Of a stretch of DNA of 64,000 bases, positions 20,800 to 32,624 are shown one piece after another. Each line of letters opens with the position of its first letter. Within the stretch, counting starts at the first letter, position 1. Origin of the DNA: Seminavis robusta (lineage: Eukaryota; Bacillariophyta; Bacillariophyceae; Naviculales; Naviculaceae). The translations under genes were made by a program, and so were the position numbers. The stretch is taken from the NCBI GenBank assembly GCA_903772945.1, contig CAICTM010000243.1, positions 22,290 through 86,289 on the forward strand. Direction: 5' to 3'. Below the pieces are notes generated by a model, which saw only the letters and a list, made by a program, of their open reading frames with translations, had not been told where the DNA came from and searched no databases.

Positions 20800-23700
20800 T
20801 TTGATAGAGGAAGAACAAGATATGGTGATCAGAAAGCACTGGATTGGAATGATCCTTTGGCGCTTCTGCCATCAAAAAGCAAAGCCTGGGTGCAAGATTA
20901 TGAGGAGTGGTCAAGCTTGGGAAAAGAAGGAAGCGTGACACACGCAGCAAACTTTTTGCTCCTTCCCCACACAGCTTTCTGCCCAACATTCAAGCCAACC
21001 TAGTGCCAAGCCTCAGCTTTCTACGGAAAGCATGAAGTTGGGAGGAGGTGGGGAGCTGTGTTTCTGGGATGATGTCGTCGCCACCAGAAAATGACCCTCA
21101 ATGTTCATATTCCTAAAGATGACCATAGGAAACATTCTATTTAAAAGAAAAGGATTGGAGTAAAAGAACATTATGAACATTCTTGCGTGGCGCCCACGAT
21201 CTCTAATTCCTCCTAACACGTTGACAAAAACCAAAGCTGGAATGTTCCTTGAAGCCTGGTTGAAGGGATGATGTCATTGGTGACAGCTGGTGACGCAATT
21301 CGCTTTCTCAACCCGGCAACCGCCTTCGGTTCTCCTTTTCTTATTCGCTCTCAATTCCGTCAATGTTTTTATGTTTTTGGAGCTTTGTCACCAAGACAAG
21401 CGTGGCGTCATCGGTCGCAATCACCAACCATGGCAAAGCATTTCCGTTCTCTGCCAGATCTTGTTGGTTAAAAAGTTGCCAAACCGCGGGATCAAGTACA
21501 GTGTACAAGCTTTCTTTCAAATCCTGAGTCAGCATCCAACGAAAGGCGACCATGCCACTCGAGTACCTACTCCAGCTCTAGCTAGTAGGCTAGCCAGACT
21601 GCAACCAGTAGTCTACCCTCTTGCTGGCTACAGTCGTAGCTAGCTAGTGTGCAGCTTCAGAACTTTCGATGGAAGAGATTCAAATTTTCAAGTCCAGTTC
21701 TGTCTATTATTGTTCTCTGAACATGACGAAGTTCAAATATTAATAACAAAAGACGTCACAGAACACAATCGGCAGCTGGCGTACTTTGCAGCTAGCTAGC
21801 TATTTTTTGACCACTATCCATTCCATTGACGCTGGTCCTATTGCCCACAGCTGGGAGGCAGTATGCTAGATGTACCTCATGACAGTAATCCAGTCGCATC
21901 CAACAGAAGATTCTACGTACGCTGGTGTTGCAGGGACTTCTTCAGTTCATCAGAAAGCTTATTACTTGTTACTTGTGTTACTGATGATGCATTGAAGATT
22001 GAAGGAAATCGCTCGGCGGAGACGGATGCTTTTAGGCAGCCAATGAGTGGTTTGTTTCTGAGTCAGCACGATGGCCAAGCAATAGACTCGACTCTCGACT
22101 CTGGCAGTACCAGGCATCCCAAATTTGAGGCTAGCTAGTACCGGTACCAGCCATCATTGGCCTTTTTGTAAAAGAACCGGTGGCAGCAAGCTGCCATGCC
22201 AACGGGTGCAAAAGAGCTTGCTTTTCTTCTCTCGTCCTTGTATCCAACACCTCACCAAAGGTACCGGTAGCATCCCAATCGGTATCAGATCCTTCTGTAT
22301 GAAGTTGTTGTACCTTGTACTCTACTAGGAGTATTGCAATACATGTATATGGTGCCTTCCACCAACCTGTAAGCTGACCTGTCGCCAAATCTGCCTACTG
22401 CCATTTTGTTGGCCAGAGTGGCTTCTTTCAAAAGTACATGTAGATCTAGAGCTATGTAGAGGGTTCCTGTGCAGAACTTCTTGAAGGCAGTTGTGGCTGA
22501 ACTATTAGATTTTCTACATCAGGGAGCTCCATTTGTAATTGGTTGGACCTTGAAGGGGGCCATGCGAAAGACTTGGCAGCTTGGCAGAGTCCCGTAACTA
22601 TCAACTTCTTCTTATTGAAACAGAGAGGTACAATGTATCTGCTCCCCCGAAGATGCCGATGGACAGCCTCAACTTCTGTTTCTCTGTCCATAGGATAGAA
22701 AGGTAGAAACGTACCGTTGGGGTTCATTGGTGAGGTGGCCAAATAAATACTGGCAACCGACGAGGAGCTATGGAGCTAGCTAGCTAGATGTATGAAGATC
22801 ATAAGATCATTGGTTTTTCTTGGGAACTTGTTGATTGAGAGCTGCAATTGACCACTGTCCCACTATTCTTGTACAATTGGGGCTCTCGTTAATGCCGACT
22901 TTTTAAGAGCACATACACACTAGATACTACTCTTCCGTACACCAAAATTAAACTAGTAATGAATTCTGGTCAAAACAGGTATGATAGCAAAAGTATCATA
23001 ATATATATCATAATGTGGACGAGCCACTGGCGTGTGGCTCTTGATTGCTAATTCCTATGCCCTGCTTGCATTAGCTAAGCTGAAGATCAGGTACTCTATT
23101 TATTTCGGATGTTGGCAAGCTAGCCACTAGCCACTCAGCTACTCAGCTCTTAGCTCCACTCCGCTACTCCGAGGAGTCTGCGTCCTCCTCCGAACTCCAA
23201 ACTCCCCATCCGGTCTTCTGATATGAGATTTCAGCGTTCACGCAATTGGCAGCACGGCCTGTTTGGATTGGAGATGAAGCATGGCGTGCCTACTCGTACT
23301 TTGTATGACCTCCTAACATTCTTTGACCTCATTGGTTGTTTCCCTTGCCATTGACCGCTGCGGTTGTAGTACATGTATTAGCAAGCTGTGTACGGAGTTG
23401 GTTGGTTGAGCTTGTGAGAGGCAATCGATTACCCTGCTCTGCTAGCTTACGGTACCGGTTCCAGACACACACGACTCGACTCGACTCGACTCAACTGTCG
23501 GTCACTCAGTCGAGTCTCAGTCGAGTCTCAGCCGAGTCGAGTCTAGCTAGCTAGTCGAGTCACCCTCAGCTCATCGAATCGGTTCGAATAAATGTTTGTC
23601 AATCATCGACTGCATCGAATTCTGTCTGTCCATCACACCATTGAGAAAAATGAGCGGCAGTGGTGGCAGGTTTGACAACCGTCACCCTCCTTCGAAACCT

Positions 23701-23821
23701 GCTCGACGCTCACATACATGGAGGGCTGCTGAGATCAGGCCAAGCAAGAAGCATTGAAAACCAATCTCTGCCCACAGCATTCCAAAGCAGCAGAAAGCCT
23801 CGCTACAGGAGCCAAACTATC
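20800..23821. other. Large divergent intergenic region
   Basis: Three kilobases between the divergent HSF and HisHF genes. It contains CTAG tracts (21635-21645, 21789-21801, 22774-22787, 23544-23553), GGTACC palindromes near 22140, and a GACTC/GAGTC array at 23472-23561. Several open frames of 70-118 codons exist but none shows a recognisable domain or splice partner. Confidence 0.5.
23472..23561. repeat. GACTC / GAGTC inverted simple-repeat array
   Basis: CGACTC repeated at 23472-23493 faces several GAGTC copies at 23511-23562, so the stretch can fold into a hairpin. It ends about 260 bp upstream of the HisHF start codon and includes GAGTCA, the complement of TGACTC. Confidence 0.75.
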
Positions 23822-25643
23822 ATGCCGTCCTTCAAAGTTTCTCTGTTGGACTATGGAGCTGGAAATGTGAGATCGGTTCGCAACGCCATCACCAGCAATG
23901 GCTACGAGATTGAGGACATCACGACGCCCTCCCAGATCGATGAGGCCAAGGTTCTGATTTTCCCGGGAGTTGGGTCCTACGGTTCGGCCATGAAAGTGTT
24001 GCACGAAAAGGGATTCTACGAACCACTCAAAAAGTACCTGGCCAACCATGATCGTCCCTTTTTGGGTATTTGCTTGGGCATGCAGACTCTTTTTGAGTCT
24101 TCTGATGAGTTCAGCCCCGACGCAGATCATGCCATTGAAGGATTGGGAGTGATCCCTGGAAAGGTTCGCAAGTTTGACGAAACCAAAATGGCAGTTCCCC
24201 ACATTGGTTGGAACGGACGCATTCATCACCAAGAAAGTCCCGTGCTGAAATATGTGGCCCCGGAAGAAGATGTTTATTTCGTCCACTCCTACTTTGCACC
24301 TGTAAATGACGACAACAAAGACTGGGCCATGACCAGTACTACCTATGGTGGGCAGCACTTTATGAGTTCGGTTCACAAGGGGAGTCTCGTTGGTTGTCAA
24401 TTCCATCCAGAAAAAAGCGGTGTCACCGGTTTGAATGTGTTGAAGGGATTCCTAGAGGTATGCTCGTTTGATGAAATATATTATTGGACAAAGGAAGGAA
24501 TGCATGTATTGGTTGGTTTATTGATGCGAGAGACTAAACTTGCCTCAAAATCATTTTCTATTGCAACGTTAGGCAGTTGAGAATGGAACTTTGAATCAAA
24601 CCAAATCGCTCACAGTGAACCCCGACGCCACTACTCAATTGGTTAAGCGTGTGGTGATTGCACTTGACGTGCGATCCAATGATCATGGAGACTTGGTTGT
24701 CACAAAAGGAGATCAGTACGATGTACGTGAAAACGAAAAGGAAGGTGTTGTGGAGGGCCGTGGTGGAGTGAGGAATCTTGGAAAACCTGTTGCCTTGGCC
24801 AGTCGCTACTACCAAGAAGGTGGTGATGAGATTGCATTTCTCAACATTACCAGTTTCCGCCAAGGCGTCATCGAAGACATGCCTATGCTGCAGGTCCTAG
24901 AGGAGGCTTCAAAGAGCATCTTTGTTCCTTTGACGGTGGGAGGTGGCATTCGCAGCTACACAGATCCGCAGTCAGGACAAACATGGTCCGCATTGGAAGT
25001 GGCAAATCGATATTTCCGTGCTGGCGCTGATAAGGTCAGTATAGGTAGCGACGCCGTCATTGCTTCAGAAGACTACATCAAATCTGGTAAGAAGAAGACC
25101 GGTGAGACTTCCATAGAAATGATCTCGCATGTGTACGGAGCGCAGGCAGTTGTAATATCTATCGACCCAAAGCGTGTTTATGTTAAGAGCAAGGATGAAG
25201 TTGTGAACAAAGATCACGTGGTAGTTGAACTCGACAAGTCACAGGCTGGGCCCAATGGAGAGACGCTGTGCTGGTATCAATGTACTGTCAAGGGCGGCCG
25301 GGAAGCCAAGGACATTTGCGCTGTGACGGTAGCCAAGTCCGTGGAAGATCTTGGTGCCGGCGAGATTATGCTCAACTGTATCGACATGGATGGACAATGC
25401 AAGGGTTTTGATATCCCCTTAATGAATGCAGTGTCAAATGCCGTCACTATCCCTGTCATTGCTAGTAGCGGAGCCGGGAAGCCGGAGCACTTCAGTGACG
25501 TCTTCAAGGAGACCAAAGTCCAGGCTGCCCTGGCTGCTGGGATGTTCCATCGAAAAGAGGTTGAGATTGAAGAAGTGAAAGAGCACATGCGACAACAAAG
25601 CATTCCAACTCGGACAAAGGCCGCCACAGTACAGGGAAGTTAG
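23822..25643 (+). CDS. HIS7: Imidazole glycerol phosphate synthase, fused HisH-HisF (HIS7 type)
   Basis: Two exons, 23822-24457 and 24573-25643, with a 115-nt intron (24458-24572) joining GFLE to AVENGTLN; 568 residues, the normal size of plant and yeast HIS7. The N-terminal half is a class I glutamine amidotransferase: [22 protein letters not shown], the nucleophile in LGICLGMQ, and the His-Glu pair in CQFHPEKSG. The C-terminal half is the HisF barrel: [52 protein letters not shown] and [12 protein letters not shown]. It makes imidazole glycerol phosphate and AICAR from PRFAR and glutamine in histidine synthesis. The open frame continues upstream without an ATG, so a spliced 5' targeting exon is possible. 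Confidence 0.95.
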
Positions 25644-26114
25644 GTAGTAGCTGGGTTGGGTCGATAAGCCCAGAAAAGACTTGGCCACCCTCTATTAGCT
25701 AGCTAGCTAGACACGCTTTTACAATTGCTGCCACTCGTTTGTTTGTCCTTGTCAAAACGTTACTGAGCCGAGTGATGACTCCGTCGATGCTGCTGGCGAG
25801 GCGGTTTCAAGTTTCAAGCGATCGACCTGCGACCTTTGGGCCCTGACCCAGCGACGGTGTAGCCAGGACAAAGCACAAGCACTGGCTACAGCTGGTCAGC
25901 AAGTACAGAAAGCTGCATTGACTTGGATATTGTTCAAGACAGTTAAAGGTTCAAAAACAGTTGTTAATTATGTAGCGTGCTGGCAGATCAACTGGACTGC
26001 CTCAATTGAATGGATAAATAGCGACGAGTCATTAGACTGGAATACGAGAAAAACGAAGCAGTCGTCATATCCTACTTGATCTGCTCCTTTGTATCCTTTG
26101 GAAAAAGTCTCCGA
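25644..26114. other. Convergent intergenic spacer with CTAG tract
   Basis: A 471-bp gap between the convergent HisHF and Mei2-like genes. TAGCTAGCTAGCTAG lies at 25696-25710, 50 bp after the HisHF stop. Nothing else seen. Confidence 0.5.
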
Positions 26115-29066
26115 CTACTTGTGGTGGTGGTGGTGTGAAGCTGCTGCTTCGGGGAACGGAATTCGTTTGCCCTTCTCGGGGCCGTGGCTGATGAACACCA
26201 AGGGTTTGTACTCCTCATCTTTTTCCATAAGAGCCGAGTTCTCAAAGCGTTTCAACATAGCCGCTTTGCCTTGGATCCGAGCATATGTGATATCGCAGAT
26301 CTTGTCACTGTTGAAAGTGCTCCAGTGTTTTCCAAAGTACCTCCGGTGGAACGGTAGAATGTCCTTGAAGTCAACAAAGTTGATGAAGGCATACCCTCTG
26401 TTGCATCTGTTCTTGAAATCGATTGGAAGGTAGAAAAAATCAATGACACCCGGTCCCAGGCCATTCTCGGTGAATTCTGCCAACAACATTTGCTGAGTAT
26501 ACTTGTTTGGGATGTTCCGTACCATCAACGAAGTGCGACCATCACGCCCATTTTCAACAGATTCCAAGTCCAGGACCAAGTGTTTGTTGTCTTTCTCGCC
26601 TCCTTCAACCGATGCGTTGGAGGCATTACTACTATGGTGAGGATGAGGATGGTGCTGCTGGTGATGATTATGATGATGCATTCCACCGTGGGAGTGATGA
26701 TCATTTTGATTGGAATAGTACGGGCCAGACATCCTGTCCCCTCGTTCTCGGCTGTCCACCGAATGGTAGGAAGCATTCGAATATTGAGGTTGGGAAGATA
26801 CGTTCCGATTCTGCGAAGGTTGCCAGTAATCTCGGGAAGACTGTGGGCCGCCCTGTCGATAGTTTGAATGAGACGACGCTGGTACCGCAAGCGTCGTGAT
26901 GTAGATTTCTCCATTCGGCCCGTGTACGATCTGTTGCCTTTGGGGCTCGATGTGCTCTTGCTGCTGCTGGTTTCGCCTGTAAGGAGAGTGAAAATCGTTG
27001 GAAGGATTCTGCGGAAATCCACTGGATTGGTTGTTGACAACCATATAGGAGTATCGTCCATCTGGCCCGAGTACCAATTGAGTCATCTCTGTCGGCGCGG
27101 CCACTGCTGGTGAAGACGAAGTCGACGATTCTGCTCCGCGATAAATGATGGCTCCGTGGTTGAGATGCGAGGGAGCGTCAAAGTTTCTGGCTATCGATGC
27201 TGCCGGTGACTTTGGTCCGTGCCTCCAGCGACCAATCACTCCCAACAGCTCCCTGCCTCTCTTTTTATCAATAGGTTGTCTCATTGCAACCTCGACGGCG
27301 ACGTCCGCGCCCCAAGGCTGCGTGCTGGACAGTTCAAGGAGGGCCTGTTTGGCATCTTGGACATTGTGGAACTCTACCTCAAACGAAGACCCACCGTAGT
27401 ACCCGCCATGCCGCTTCAAAGACCGAACGGCTCCATAGGTCGATAACATGGATATCAACGAGTGCTCATCGAAATATGGAGGAACGTCGGACAGGATCAG
27501 TCGACTTTCGTCTGTCTGCGACGAAGAGTTCAGTGGGACGGAATAGTACACTCGAACATCCGGGCTACTGCCTCCTCTATCGTTCTCACGACGTTTCAGC
27601 ACCGCTTCCAAGTCCAGGGCCGCATATTGGGCGCTTCTCATGTCAAAGTACGAAACAAAAATGATTCCTCGGTCGGCAAAATCGGAACGGAAGGTGTCAA
27701 TCACACCAAACGCTTCACAGGATGATCGGACCTCAGGGATTTGCAAGCTTGCCGCACGCAGAATGGCTAGACATCGACTCGGATCCACGGAGGTTTGTTG
27801 CTGTTGTTGCTGTCCTCCACGATACATCATTTGATGTTGAGGCACACGTGTGTCCCAAAGGAAAGGACGTAACTCAGCCTCTGCAATCTTTCTCGACGAT
27901 TGCGACCCAGCCGAACGCGAGTCTGCGTTGTTGAGGGTTCGATCCAAGTGAGATTGTTGTCGACTTCCAGACTGCCGACTGGCCTGTCCCAGGCTTGCAT
28001 CGTCGTCTCTCCACAGGTTTCGCATTCCGTGTTCAAGCTCGTAAGTAGCCGTGCTGTTTAGAGGTTTCTGTTCGTATAAGTGTTGTTGAGGCTGTTGCTG
28101 ACACTGAGGGTCGTTGCAGTACTCTTGCTGATCTTGCATGAGTGCGGCAAGGACGCCACCTCCATCGTCAGCGGGAAAGCCCGAATCTGCAGCGTTGGGT
28201 ATATCACGAGGTGTTCTCTGTTCATTCCCTGGTTCCATGACTGTGACGCCTAGATCTTTGGAGACGGGAAGCTGTCCTCGACGAGCTGCATTGGGTCCAA
28301 ACATGCTAAGTGGAGACAAGTCACGTCGCAGGAGGGCTTGATCAGCTTTTCCAAATTCGTCCTCGTTGAACGTTCCCGGTAGGAATCCACCGCCCTGGAA
28401 GTGATCACTCTCTGACCTGACGCTTTGACTTCCACCGCCATGCTTTGGCGCCGACGAGGGAGGAAGGTGTAAATCTTGATTATTGAGTTGGAGCCCACCT
28501 CCCAGAGTGGATGGTGCTGTCCCCATCAAACCACCTCCTATGTCCAATCCAAAGGGATCAACACGTGGAGGACTGCCGATCAGGCGCCGAGCCATGGCAT
28601 GCCGCGATTGTCTGGCAAAGCTAAGATCTTGAGCATGATTATTGTTGCCGTGTGGATCTCCACCACCAAGGGCATCGTCCATGGATTCCGCCAGTCCAGT
28701 TCCCAGAACAGCGGCCAAATTGGCATAGCTGGAGGTTCTTCCACCGGTTGCCTGTGCCATTTCAGCAGACAAAGCACTGCTTGGTCCTCTAGTGTCGACG
28801 ACGGAGGGTGCGTTGCGAGGGTCGGTATATCCTGGCTGAAAGTTCTTGGCTTTGGACGGGGTCGACGACGATTTGTTAAAGCCAGGGGGAGGAGGCGATG
28901 CCTGATTGCGTGGTACGCCTGCTACAAAACCGGGAGGAATGGGAGAAGACGCTGGATTAGGGGCTCCATGTTGTGGCCAGACAGCTCCAACTCCGACGGA
29001 GTGGTCGTGGGGACTGCTGTAATGTCCCTGTTGACTTTCTACAAGTGGCTTGTCGGGTGATGTCAT
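26115..29066 (-). CDS. Mei2-like RNA-binding protein
   Basis: A single exon of 983 codons from the ATG at 29066. The C-terminal region (about 843-945) is the Mei2-type RRM: RTSLMVRNIPNKYTQQML, FFYLPIDFKNRCNRGYAFINF and KICDITYARIQGK, the most diagnostic block of the AML/mei2 family. Two weaker RRM-like regions lie at about 430-500 and 517-595 (SRLILSDVPPYFDEHSLISM). Long Gln-, His- and Ser-rich linkers separate them, and the protein ends in a His run. Mei2 proteins bind RNA through the last RRM and steer meiosis in fission yeast and development in plants; the diatom role is not known from sequence. It has no introns, unlike most plant relatives. Confidence 0.9.
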   Translation of the reverse strand: MTSPDKPLVESQQGHYSSPHDHSVGVGAVWPQHGAPNPASSPIPPGFVAGVPRNQASPPPPGFNKSSSTPSKAKNFQPGYTDPRNAPSVVDTRGPSSALSAEMAQATGGRTSSYANLAAVLGTGLAESMDDALGGGDPHGNNNHAQDLSFARQSRHAMARRLIGSPPRVDPFGLDIGGGLMGTAPSTLGGGLQLNNQDLHLPPSSAPKHGGGSQSVRSESDHFQGGGFLPGTFNEDEFGKADQALLRRDLSPLSMFGPNAARRGQLPVSKDLGVTVMEPGNEQRTPRDIPNAADSGFPADDGGGVLAALMQDQQEYCNDPQCQQQPQQHLYEQKPLNSTATYELEHGMRNLWRDDDASLGQASRQSGSRQQSHLDRTLNNADSRSAGSQSSRKIAEAELRPFLWDTRVPQHQMMYRGGQQQQQQTSVDPSRCLAILRAASLQIPEVRSSCEAFGVIDTFRSDFADRGIIFVSYFDMRSAQYAALDLEAVLKRRENDRGGSSPDVRVYYSVPLNSSSQTDESRLILSDVPPYFDEHSLISMLSTYGAVRSLKRHGGYYGGSSFEVEFHNVQDAKQALLELSSTQPWGADVAVEVAMRQPIDKKRGRELLGVIGRWRHGPKSPAASIARNFDAPSHLNHGAIIYRGAESSTSSSPAVAAPTEMTQLVLGPDGRYSYMVVNNQSSGFPQNPSNDFHSPYRRNQQQQEHIEPQRQQIVHGPNGEIYITTLAVPASSHSNYRQGGPQSSRDYWQPSQNRNVSSQPQYSNASYHSVDSRERGDRMSGPYYSNQNDHHSHGGMHHHNHHQQHHPHPHHSSNASNASVEGGEKDNKHLVLDLESVENGRDGRTSLMVRNIPNKYTQQMLLAEFTENGLGPGVIDFFYLPIDFKNRCNRGYAFINFVDFKDILPFHRRYFGKHWSTFNSDKICDITYARIQGKAAMLKRFENSALMEKDEEYKPLVFISHGPEKGKRIPFPEAAASHHHHHK

Positions 29067-32000
29067 GGTGCCGGAACTTCCGTTGATGGGTTCTTCGTGC
29101 GACTGTCAGAATATGCCTTCGACGGCTTTTTTGAGTCTATCGATCAACAAGCACCAGCAAACAATCCTCTGATCCGTGAGTCTCTCTCCAATCAAGGGAT
29201 CCTCCTCCTGTGCTTCTTGGTGGTCGCAACGGTCGGTTCGATTCTAGTAGACTAACTGGCTCTGTTGGGTGTCGTGCTTTGTTCTTGGCTTGCAATGACG
29301 GGCGTCCAATGGGTTTTCTGTCTCAAGTCTCTTTAGTATTCACGTGTGTTGGCCTATGCCTAGAGAGCAGTCGTTCTCCTATCAATGAAACAATGACCTC
29401 TCGTAGTGTAAACTCTCCTTTACTCCACGGAGAGACCAGCGTACTCGGCACGGTTCTCGTTTTTCTGGTATTGATGTCTGACTGATTCAGTGGTCCTAAC
29501 TGCTCTATGTTTCGATGCTTTCTCTTTGCTTCCTCTACAAGGGCGGCATCTTCCTCTCAGAATGCTAATGATAGGTGTGGATCAGTTAGCTGGTCCGGTA
29601 GTCGTATGGAGTGGAGTGGGCAGATAGTTGCCGCTGTGTTGCAATTGCACAAAGTAAAAGGGTGTCGGCGAAGGGTCAATCGTAGGCTTGGTTGATTATT
29701 TCTTCCAAGTGCCACAAGGATGTTCGAGAAGGTAAGGAAGGAACTGGGCTGTGATTGGCCCGTCAATGCGTGAACTACTACAGCGTCTGTCCTTTTCTCC
29801 GATGGCTGATCCACCTCACAACCGATTTACAAAAAGGTTGATGGGGTAAACTATTTTGGGCTATTGGCGACTACAGTAATGGGTGGCCTCTGTCTCTAAC
29901 ATCCCGAACATGTATGTTTCTCAACCCTGACAATGCCGGTGGCAAGTTAAACAACAACAGAAACAGCGTACCAACACAATAAGTTATAAGCTACGGTACT
30001 GACCCAGCAATGGTGGGAATACAACTCAAAAATACAGCTAAAAGACAGTTTCAGTTCTCCAAAAAAGACCAAAGAAATGTTGGAACACAGCTCAGATACC
30101 GTTTGTTTTGGTATCAAAATCCCGAACGGGGATGTCCTACTAGTCAGCTACTGGGTAGCCAGGCAACAGGCAACCAGGGAGGCCCAAATTAAACAACCAA
30201 GTCAACGCTTGTCAACCATTCTGTTGGGCTGGACAAGGAAATAGTTTCCCAGAAACATTTCCTCATCTCCCACTTGGCGAACTTGAAGAAGCGAAATGGC
30301 ATGAGCATCAACCTCAGAGAACCAGAACACTGCTGTCACGAAGGAAAAGACCACTATTGATGAGTGCACTTCCAGGTACTGGTACTGGTACCGCTGTAAA
30401 GTGTAAACCAGACAGACAATCCTCCAAGGCCTTTCAATCCAAGCCTCCATTGTTCCTTTTACGTAATGATCGAGTGACGTTGGATGATACCATGAATCAA
30501 AACTAATTCCCTAACTCCCGAGAAATATAGACCTCATAATCAACCCCCTCCAGAGCCGAGCCGAGGATTTCTCAGGCTTGCAGATGTTGCATGGTTGCAT
30601 GCTGGTGTCTTGAAGTCGTGACAGCATGTACCGTATGCAGACATATGCATAGTGTCTTGCTTTGCAACACGATCCTGCTTGAACACTTTTCACTGTGGAG
30701 TATGATTGACTGTTAGCTTTGAGGTTCTTGTGGGGTAGGTTTTGTGCCTTTCTTCTGAAGTTGCCTTGCATAGTTTGGTTGGCTTTACCATAATATTTCT
30801 TGCCAGTGTTGATACACGTGACCTCGTATATGGTGATTTTGATGCATCAGATGTTCAAGTAAGTTAGATCTAGTTGTACACAACATGTACCGTACCTCCC
30901 CACAGCCTTGGTTTTGTCCCAGTTGAGAAAAGACGATTTTGCGGAGATGAGTTGTCTTGGGAAAGATCTCTTGGGTGTGTGGCTTGTGGATCAGGAGGAC
31001 ATTGCTACTCTGATCCAGCCTATTCTACTTTTTGTTGGTTTTTGTATTGGTGTGGTCCGACAACCCAGGACCGTCCGACGGTTTTTGCTCAGGTTTAAAA
31101 ACTGCTCAAATCGTGGTTCTCGTTGAGGGAATGTTAAGGGAATGTTGAAGCTTTAAGGGAATGTTAAGGAAATGTTGAGGATTTAAGGGGATGTTTTAAG
31201 GGAATGTTTATTTAAGGGAATGATCCTTTTTTTAAGAGAAAGTTCTATGGGGTTTACATGAAGGCTTAGAGGAATGTTTCGAAGCCTTAAGGGAATGTTG
31301 TTAAGGGAATGGTGATTTAAGGGAATGTTAAGGGAATGTTGAGGATTTAAGGGAATGTTTTAAGGGAATGTTTTAAGGGAATGTTTAAGGGAATGTTTCC
31401 ACTGCGATATTTTAAGTTTTTTTTTTAAAACCTGAGCGAAAACCATCGGACGGTCCAGCTCAAGAGTGTTTGTAATACGAAGGTGGGGTATCATAGAGGA
31501 GCACTCCTAGCTAGCCAGCTACAGTACTCAGAGCATGTTAATCCGTTAGAACCGTGGCCAATTATTTGATGCTGCCGGACAATGAAAGACACTATTATTC
31601 CGACTTGCCAGCAAGCCTGCCGGCTATGCTTCTTTGTAAAGGGCCTCTTAAAGGCTTTTCGAAATGAAGATTGCGGTTACGAATGATCATTGAGCGAATT
31701 CTCTAGTAGCTAGCTAGCTAGAGCCAGTTAGGATTGGGGCTGGGAACGCAATTGCGAAGGAGAGGCACATCTTGGTATGCAAGCAAATCAATGGAGGAAA
31801 GGGGGCTAGCTAGGGTACGTATGCGAAGGTGTGAAGGAGAAATTTTGCTGCTGTTGCCTGCGTGGGGATGACAGTCGCACAGTAGAAGAGCTCGAGTTAC
31901 CGACCGGAACATGTATGTACTCTACAGCCAGCTAGAAGACATCTTCAACCTGGAACCAGCCTTTGAGCCTTCGATCTGTTTGGTAGGTACTAGTACAGAT

Positions 32001-32624
32001 AGTTGTGGCTCATTCGTGAAAATGCAACTTGATTGTGCGGTGACCCGGCCAGCCATCCAGATCCAGAATGTGTTTGATGCTCCACGGAAGGTTGTCACTT
32101 TGCTTTCCTTGAAGCAAATCAAAGTAACAAGCTGGCTGTGCATGTCTGAAACCGAGGCATTGGCTCCCAAATCTTGGCCACCGTTGGTCTGTGTGGTCCC
32201 GGGAATGCCCTGGAATTCATTATTGACGTCGTCGTCATTGATGGTTGTTGTAGTAGCTGATCCACCACTGTGACGCCAAATGGGTTAGATTGATGTGGAC
32301 TTACCCAAGTGTTCTCCAGCCCACATTTCCGCTCTTCTTGCAGATTGTCGAAGTGCCATCTCATTGGTACCGTGACATTGTATGATAGCACATCCTGGGG
32401 TACTGTTGCTATGGGGCTAGTAGGAGGGTAGCAGTCGAGCGAATGTTGTCATTTCAAGCTGGCTGTGCCTCGTCCTACCTATGACGTCATTCTTGCTTGG
32501 TACCATTGACTTTTTAATTATATATACACAGAGAACTATCATATTTCCAGCCCCTTTAGTAGGACTGTCATCCTTCGAGCTTTTGATGAGAGGAGCCATC
32601 AACCATCACGCCACTGGTGCACAA
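29067..32624. other. Large intergenic region containing a foldback element
   Basis: A 3.56-kb gap between the Mei2-like start and the pirin stop. It contains the inverted-repeat minisatellite element at 31068-31456 and CTAG tracts at 31706-31720 and 31803. A 120-codon frame at 31911-32273 lacks any recognisable domain. Otherwise nothing seen. Confidence 0.5.
31068..31456. mobile_element. Foldback-type element: 34-bp inverted repeats around an AAGGGAATG minisatellite
   Basis: The left arm 31068-31101 starts GGACCGTCCGACGG and includes GCTCAGGTTTAAAA; the right arm 31423-31456 is its near-perfect inverse, ending CGGACGGTCC. Between them lie more than ten imperfect copies of TTTAAGGGAATGT. No coding sequence, so it would be non-autonomous. 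The interior may instead be a minisatellite that grew inside a palindrome. Confidence 0.7.

Noticed and set aside
24573-24577. Alternative HisHF acceptor GGCAG/TTGAG
   Set aside because: It breaks the frame after GFLE; the TTAG/GCAGTT acceptor gives GFLE-AVENG and continues into HisF.
29235-29260. GGTCGGTTCGATTCTAG, resembling a tRNA T-loop
   Set aside because: No matching acceptor stem or anticodon arm could be built around it. I found no tRNA or rRNA gene in the window.
31911-32273. 120-codon plus-strand frame upstream of the pirin stop
   Set aside because: Hydrophobic and low-information, overlapped by equally long frames on the other strand; no recognisable domain.
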